From NCBI RefSeq assembly GCF_002931075.1, contig NZ_PSTQ01000002.1, positions 248,001 to 312,000 on the forward strand: a DNA stretch of 64,000 bases, given 5' to 3'. Position numbers and translations under genes: made by a program. This DNA is from Pseudoclavibacter sp. AY1F1. Lineage in GTDB: Bacteria; Actinomycetota; Actinomycetes; Actinomycetales; Microbacteriaceae. Under the pieces are notes generated by a model, which had not been told where the DNA came from, made no database searches, and saw only the letters and a program-made list of their open reading frames with translations. Position 1 is the stretch's first letter; each line of letters opens with the position of its first letter. Positions 59,943 to 64,000 of this stretch are shown in pieces.

Positions 59943-59972
59943 CGAATGGCTCCCCAACGCGGGAGCCATTCG
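59943..59972 (+). terminator. Hairpin terminator after rplS
   Basis: Perfect 12-base arms CGAATGGCTCCC and GGGAGCCATTCG with a six-base loop, 16 bases after the rplS stop. Confidence 0.75.
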
Positions 59973-60031
59973 TGTCGATCCACACACTGACTGAGAGTTC
60001 CGCCACAGCGGACCGAGCGCGAGGGGGAGCC

Positions 60032-60910
60032 ATGGGCGACGCGGGTTCGCGCGACCGCCGCGCTCCATCTCACGGCAGGCCCCCGCACGACGGCAGGCAC
60101 CGCGTGGGCCGCACCGACCGGCCCTCGGGTCTCGGCTCCTCCGAGATCGCCGACGCGCCCATCCACGCCACTGGCCTCATCGCCGAGAACGAGCCGGCTC
60201 CTGCACCGAGTCGCGGACTCGGCAAGGCCATGCTCTCGTTCGCTCGCGACCTCGTCATCGTCGCCGTGCTCGCGATCGTCATGTCGATGCTCATCAAGAC
60301 GTTCTTGCTCCGGCCCTTCTATATCCCTTCCGCCTCGATGAACGACACCCTGGTCGTCGAAGACCGCGTGCTCGTGAACCTCCTGGTCCCTGACCTCGTC
60401 GGTATCGAACGAGGCGACATCGTGGTGTTCGAGGATCCGGGCGGATGGCTGCCGGTCGTCACTCCCGCCGCGAAGTCACCTTCCCAGGCTGCGGTCGACG
60501 GTGCGCTCGAGTTCGTCGGGCTCAAGCCCGAAGAGACGAGCAATCACCTCATCAAGCGCGTCATCGGACTGCCGGGCGACGTCGTCTCGTGTTGCAATGA
60601 GTACGGCCAAGTTCTCATCAACGGGCTGCCCATCGGCGAGCCGTACCTGCTGCTCGAGGACGGGCAAGCCGCATCCGGGATGCCGTTCGACGTCACGGTG
60701 CCCGAGGGGCACCTCTGGGTCATGGGCGACAACCGTTACAACTCCGAGGACTCCCGCTACCACCAGGACGAGCCTGGCGGCGGGTTCGTGCCGGTTGATG
60801 ATGTGGTTGGCAAGGCGTTCCTGCTCAACTGGCCGCTTGACAGGTTCACGTTCCTCGGCAACTACCCGGAGGTCTTCGACCGGGTGCCGGAGCGGACGGG
60901 CCAGGAGTGA
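60032..60910 (+). CDS. lepB: Signal peptidase I
   Basis: LepB cleaves signal peptides of secreted proteins. ATG 60032 follows GAGGGGGAG and gives 292 residues. A charged N-terminal tail of about 65 residues precedes one membrane segment (DLVIVAVLAIVMSMLIKTFL), the catalytic Ser in YIPSASMNDTLVVEDRVLVN near residue 102, the Lys in IKRVIGLPGDVV near 174, and the C-terminal box VMGDNRYNSEDSRYH. The gene overlaps rnhB by four bases. Confidence 0.94.
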   Translation: MGDAGSRDRRAPSHGRPPHDGRHRVGRTDRPSGLGSSEIADAPIHATGLIAENEPAPAPSRGLGKAMLSFARDLVIVAVLAIVMSMLIKTFLLRPFYIPSASMNDTLVVEDRVLVNLLVPDLVGIERGDIVVFEDPGGWLPVVTPAAKSPSQAAVDGALEFVGLKPEETSNHLIKRVIGLPGDVVSCCNEYGQVLINGLPIGEPYLLLEDGQAASGMPFDVTVPEGHLWVMGDNRYNSEDSRYHQDEPGGGFVPVDDVVGKAFLLNWPLDRFTFLGNYPEVFDRVPERTGQE

Positions 60911-61560
60911 CCCCGCCCGTAGACCCGACGCTCGACGTGGAGCGAGAGCTGCTGCTCACGGCTCCCGTCGTCATCGGCGTAGACGAGGTCGGTCGCGGCG
61001 CGATCGCAGGCCCGGTCGCCGTCGGCGCCTGCGCGATCGACGTCGCTCGGATGGAACTCCCATCTCCCGCTGGTGTGCGCGACTCGAAGCTGCTGAGCGC
61101 GAAGCGTCGACTGGAGGCCCGCGCGGGAATCGAGGCGTGGGCGATGAGCGTCGGCGTCGGCTATGCCAGCGCCATCGAGATCGACGAGCGCGGCATCACT
61201 GCCTGCCTCGGTGCGGCAGCCAAGCGGGCCCTGGCCGAGCTGCACGCGAGCGGCGTGCCGGTCGCGGATGCGGTTGTGCTGCTCGACGGATCGCACGACT
61301 GGCTCTCCCCGTGCCTCTCGACTCCGCTGCGCGTCGTGGTGCGCCCGAAGGCCGACCGCGACTGTACCTCGGTAGCCGCGGCATCCGTGATCGCGAAGCT
61401 AGAGCGTGACGCGCTCATGATCTCGGCGGCCGAAGCGCACCCGGAGTACCTCTGGGAATCGAACAAGGGGTACGGTAGCGCGGCTCACCTCGCGGCGATT
61501 GCCGCGACAGGCCCGAGTGAGCTCCACAGGCACACGTGGCTCCGCGCCGCGACCCCGTAG
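60907..61560 (+). CDS. rnhB: Ribonuclease HII
   Basis: RNase HII removes single ribonucleotides and RNA from DNA duplexes. The GTG start overlaps the lepB stop (GTGA). The 217-residue protein has the catalytic block VIGVDEVGRGAIAGPVAVGA near residues 22-41 (DEAGRG variant with Val), DSKLLSAKRR, the Asp in VLLDGSHDW and the final KADRDCTSVAAASVIAK. Confidence 0.95.
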   Translation: MTPPVDPTLDVERELLLTAPVVIGVDEVGRGAIAGPVAVGACAIDVARMELPSPAGVRDSKLLSAKRRLEARAGIEAWAMSVGVGYASAIEIDERGITACLGAAAKRALAELHASGVPVADAVVLLDGSHDWLSPCLSTPLRVVVRPKADRDCTSVAAASVIAKLERDALMISAAEAHPEYLWESNKGYGSAAHLAAIAATGPSELHRHTWLRAATP

Positions 61561-61572
61561 ACTGGGCGGATC

Positions 61573-61896
61573 ATGGACGACGAGAATTTCGACGATTACG
61601 AGCGCGAGCAGGAGCTCTCCCTGTTTCGCGAGTACCGCGACGTCGCGGGGCAGTTCAAATACGTGATCGAGACCGAGCGCCGCTTCTACCTGGCGAACAG
61701 CGTGGACCTGGTCAGGCGCGACACCGAGCACGACTTTTACTTTGAGCTCACGATGAAGGACGTCTGGGTGTGGGACATCTACCGCTCCGACCGCTTCGTG
61801 AAGCAGGTGCGGGTGCTGACGTTCAAGGACGTCAACGTCGAGGAGACCGGCTCGAAGGAGTTCGAGCTCCCCAAGGAGCTTGCGCTCGACGAGTAG
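61573..61896 (+). CDS. DUF2469 family protein
   Basis: The 107-residue acidic protein (MDDENFDDYEREQELSLFRE) is the actinobacterial DUF2469 family, almost always encoded just after rnhB, 12 bases here. It contains conserved RRFYLANSVDL and VWDIYRSDRFVKQVRVLTFKDVNVEE segments. The function is unknown. TAGACT lies nine bases before the ATG, so it may also be transcribed on its own. Confidence 0.9.
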   Translation: MDDENFDDYEREQELSLFREYRDVAGQFKYVIETERRFYLANSVDLVRRDTEHDFYFELTMKDVWVWDIYRSDRFVKQVRVLTFKDVNVEETGSKEFELPKELALDE

Positions 61897-62011
61897 CCTC
61901 CCGGCACCAGCTCCTGCCTCGGCGCCAGCTCTTACCTCGGGGCCAGACGCGTCCTGGCGCGCGACGCGCCGCCTGGACGCCGATGTCGGTGGTTCGTGGG
62001 AGCCTCGTGGA

Positions 62012-64000
62012 GTGACAGAGACGACGATTCCCGACGCCACCGCATCCGCCGCGACACAGATCCTCAGGGCGCTGGTCGGCCGCGATGACGCGGTCTTCCA
62101 TGACGGTCAGCTTGAGGCGATCTCGGCGATCGTGGATGAGCGACGTCGAGTCCTGGTTGTGCAGCGCACGGGCTGGGGCAAGTCGGCTGTGTACTTCATC
62201 GCGAGCCTCATGCTGCGTGCGCGCGGCGCTGGGCCGACCATCCTCATCTCGCCGCTGCTGGCGCTCATGCGCGACCAGGTGGAGGCCGCGGGCCGGGCCG
62301 GGGTCAGGGCTGTGTCCATGTCATCCGCGAACGCGCACGAGTGGGCGAGCATCCGCGAGCAGCTCGCGGCCGACGAGATCGATGTGCTCCTGGTGTCGCC
62401 TGAGCGTCTCAACAATCCGGAGTTCCGCGACACGCAGCTTCCCGAGCTCCTTCGCCGTACTGGCCTTGTCGTGGTCGACGAGGCGCACTGCATCTCCGAC
62501 TGGGGTCACGACTTCCGCCCCGACTACCGTCGCATCGCGTCACTCATCTCCGGTCTCGGCACGGATATCCCGGTGCTCGCGACGACGGCTACTGCCAACG
62601 AGCGAGTTGTGCACGATATCGAAGAGCAGCTCGGCCGGAGCGGCATCCTGACCATCCGCGGCCCGCTTGCTCGCGCGAGCCTGCGGCTCGGTGTGCTGCG
62701 GCTCGGCAACGCGCGCGAGCGTCTTGCCTGGCTGCTGCAGCACCTTGACGAGCTGCCGGGGTCGGGCATCATCTACACCCTCACGGTTGCGGGGGCGGAG
62801 GACACCTCGGCCGCCCTGCGTGAGGCCGGTATCCATGCGCCCGCGTACACGGGCAAGACCGACCCGGACGAGCGCGAGCGCCTCGAGGGCGCCCTCAAGC
62901 GCAACGAGGTCAAGGCGCTTGTCGCCACGAGTGCGCTCGGCATGGGCTTCGACAAGCCCGACCTCGGCTTCGTGGTGCACCTCGGGGCCCCGTCCTCGCC
63001 CGTGGCGTACTACCAGCAGGTGGGTCGTGCGGGTCGTTCGAGCGCGTCTGCCGACGTGCTGCTCTTGCCGGGCGAGGAGGACCGCGCGATCTGGGAGTAC
63101 TTCGCGACGGTGTCCATGCCAGACGAACAGCGCGCGCAGGCGGTGCTCGCAGCACTGGGTGGTTCACCCAGATCGACCGTCGCCCTCGAGTCAGCGGTCG
63201 ACCTCCGCCGCTCGCGCCTCGAGCTGCTCCTCAAGGTGCTCGACGTCGACGGCGCCGTTCGGCGCGAGCAGGGTGGCTGGGTCTCGACGGGGCAGCCGTG
63301 GAGCTACGACGGCGATCGGTACGCGCGTATCGCGACCGCTCGTTCGGCCGAGGCGCAGGCGATGATCGACTACGAGCGCACCGGCGGCTGCCGCATGGAG
63401 TTCCTGCAACGGCAGCTCGACGACTCGACCGCGGCGCCGTGCGGGCGCTGTGACAATTGCGCCGGCATCTGGTTCGACGCGACGACGGATGCGGCAGTTC
63501 AGGCGAGAGCTGGGGCTGCGCTCGACCGTGTCGGCGCGGACATCGCGCCTCGGCGCCAGTGGCCGAGCGGCATGGCGAGCCTCGGCGTCGACCTCAAGGG
63601 GCGCATCCCGAAAGAACAGCAGGCGTCCGAGGGGCGGGTGCTCGCGCGCCTCAGTGACCTCGGGTGGGGTGGGCCGCTGCGGGAACTGTTCGCGTCGGCG
63701 GGTCCCGACACCGTCGTGACGGGGCCGCTCTTGCAGGCCTGCATCCGGATCCTGTCGGAGTGGAAGTGGGATGCGCGCCCGCAGGCCGTCGCGTTTGTGC
63801 CGTCGCGGTCGAGGCCGCTGCTCAGCGCGTCGCTGGCTGAGGGCATCGCGGGCGCGGGGCGCCTGCCCCTCCTTGGCTCGTTGGATCTGGTCCGCGGTGG
63901 ACCTGCCGGGCAGCCGGGCGGGAACAGCGCGTTCCGGCTTTCCAACGTCGAGGGCCGCTTTTCGGCGGCCTCGCTCGAGATCCCGGCGGGGCCCGTGCTC
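62012..64000 (+). CDS. RecQ-family ATP-dependent DNA helicase, 3' end outside window
   Basis: The frame is open from GTG 62012 to the window end (663 codons visible). Motifs in order: I QRTGWGKSAVYF near residues 51-62, Ia ISPLLALMRDQ, II VVVDEAHCISDWGHDFRPDY near 151-170, III TTATAN, and VI YYQQVGRAGRSS near 335-346. A RecQ-type zinc site follows (GGCRMEFLQRQL ... CGRCDNC near 455-480). The remainder is a poorly conserved C-terminal domain. The exact start is uncertain because no clear ribosome binding site or -10 box is seen. Confidence 0.88.
   Translation, partial: MTETTIPDATASAATQILRALVGRDDAVFHDGQLEAISAIVDERRRVLVVQRTGWGKSAVYFIASLMLRARGAGPTILISPLLALMRDQVEAAGRAGVRAVSMSSANAHEWASIREQLAADEIDVLLVSPERLNNPEFRDTQLPELLRRTGLVVVDEAHCISDWGHDFRPDYRRIASLISGLGTDIPVLATTATANERVVHDIEEQLGRSGILTIRGPLARASLRLGVLRLGNARERLAWLLQHLDELPGSGIIYTLTVAGAEDTSAALREAGIHAPAYTGKTDPDERERLEGALKRNEVKALVATSALGMGFDKPDLGFVVHLGAPSSPVAYYQQVGRAGRSSASADVLLLPGEEDRAIWEYFATVSMPDEQRAQAVLAALGGSPRSTVALESAVDLRRSRLELLLKVLDVDGAVRREQGGWVSTGQPWSYDGDRYARIATARSAEAQAMIDYERTGGCRMEFLQRQLDDSTAAPCGRCDNCAGIWFDATTDAAVQARAGAALDRVGADIAPRRQWPSGMASLGVDLKGRIPKEQQASEGRVLARLSDLGWGGPLRELFASAGPDTVVTGPLLQACIRILSEWKWDARPQAVAFVPSRSRPLLSASLAEGIAGAGRLPLLGSLDLVRGGPAGQPGGNSAFRLSNVEGRFSAASLEIPAGPVL

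Noticed and set aside
1-64000. tRNA, rRNA, insertion sequence, prophage or integrative element
   Set aside because: No cloverleaf, rRNA sequence, transposase, integrase or phage structural gene was recognised on either strand.

Overview
The window is chromosomal DNA from a high-GC Gram-positive bacterium, most likely a member of the Microbacteriaceae (Actinomycetota). The evidence is the very high GC and G/C-ending codons, the actinobacterial blocks DUF177-rpmF-rnc-mutM-smc and rpsP-KH-rimM-trmD ... rplS-lepB-rnhB-DUF2469, and start codons preceded by a TAnnnT -10 box only 6 to 9 bases upstream (likely leaderless mRNAs). I saw no rRNA, tRNA, insertion sequence, phage gene or CRISPR array.

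Layout. 1-5.5 kb: DUF58 (cut by the window edge), transglutaminase-like membrane protein and recG. 5.5-9.5 kb: copC-like protein, coaD, DUF177, rpmF, rnc, mutM. 9.5-15.4 kb is an accessory stretch: MBL hydrolase/TetR divergent pair with a clear operator, AraC-LysE pair, rnhA, methyltransferase, a decayed VapBC toxin-antitoxin pair, and a GNAT protein. 15.5-22 kb: smc followed directly and in frame by a DUF3516-type helicase that has lost its start and N-terminus. 22-31.3 kb: terC behind a probable Mn2+ (yybP-ykoY) riboswitch, a lower-GC membrane protein, a histidine phosphatase, ftsY, two tandem paralogous membrane proteins, an MFS exporter, an NAD(P)-binding protein, a sugar dehydrogenase lipoprotein and a gamma-carbonic-anhydrase-like protein; then ffh.

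33-54.2 kb is dominated by myo-inositol catabolism. An IolR-like GntR regulator (33.06 kb) lies at one end. The main operon, on the minus strand, reads iolC - Cgl0159-type aldolase - iolA/mmsA - iolB - iolD - iolE - iolG - iolH-like, ending in a strong hairpin, followed by an iolT-like transporter with its own promoter. Accessory minus-strand units (tautomerase; Gfo/Idh/MocA dehydrogenase plus sugar isomerase; a galactokinase-like kinase) and a LacI regulator lie between. A palindrome of the form TGTCCTRACA recurs at the promoters of the iolC operon, iolT and the tautomerase, with weaker versions at the dehydrogenase pair and the kinase. It fits the motif I recall for corynebacterial IolR, so these units look like one inositol regulon. 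A DEAD-box helicase with a long structured leader and an EamA transporter/GntR pair with its own operator interrupt the block.

54.2-64 kb returns to housekeeping: GCS2-type ligase, a small membrane protein, rpsP, KH protein, rimM, trmD, map, a membrane protein, rplS, lepB, rnhB, DUF2469 and a RecQ-family helicase that runs off the window end.

All coordinates, motifs and repeats were read by eye. Family assignments rest on recognised motifs and context; no database search was run.
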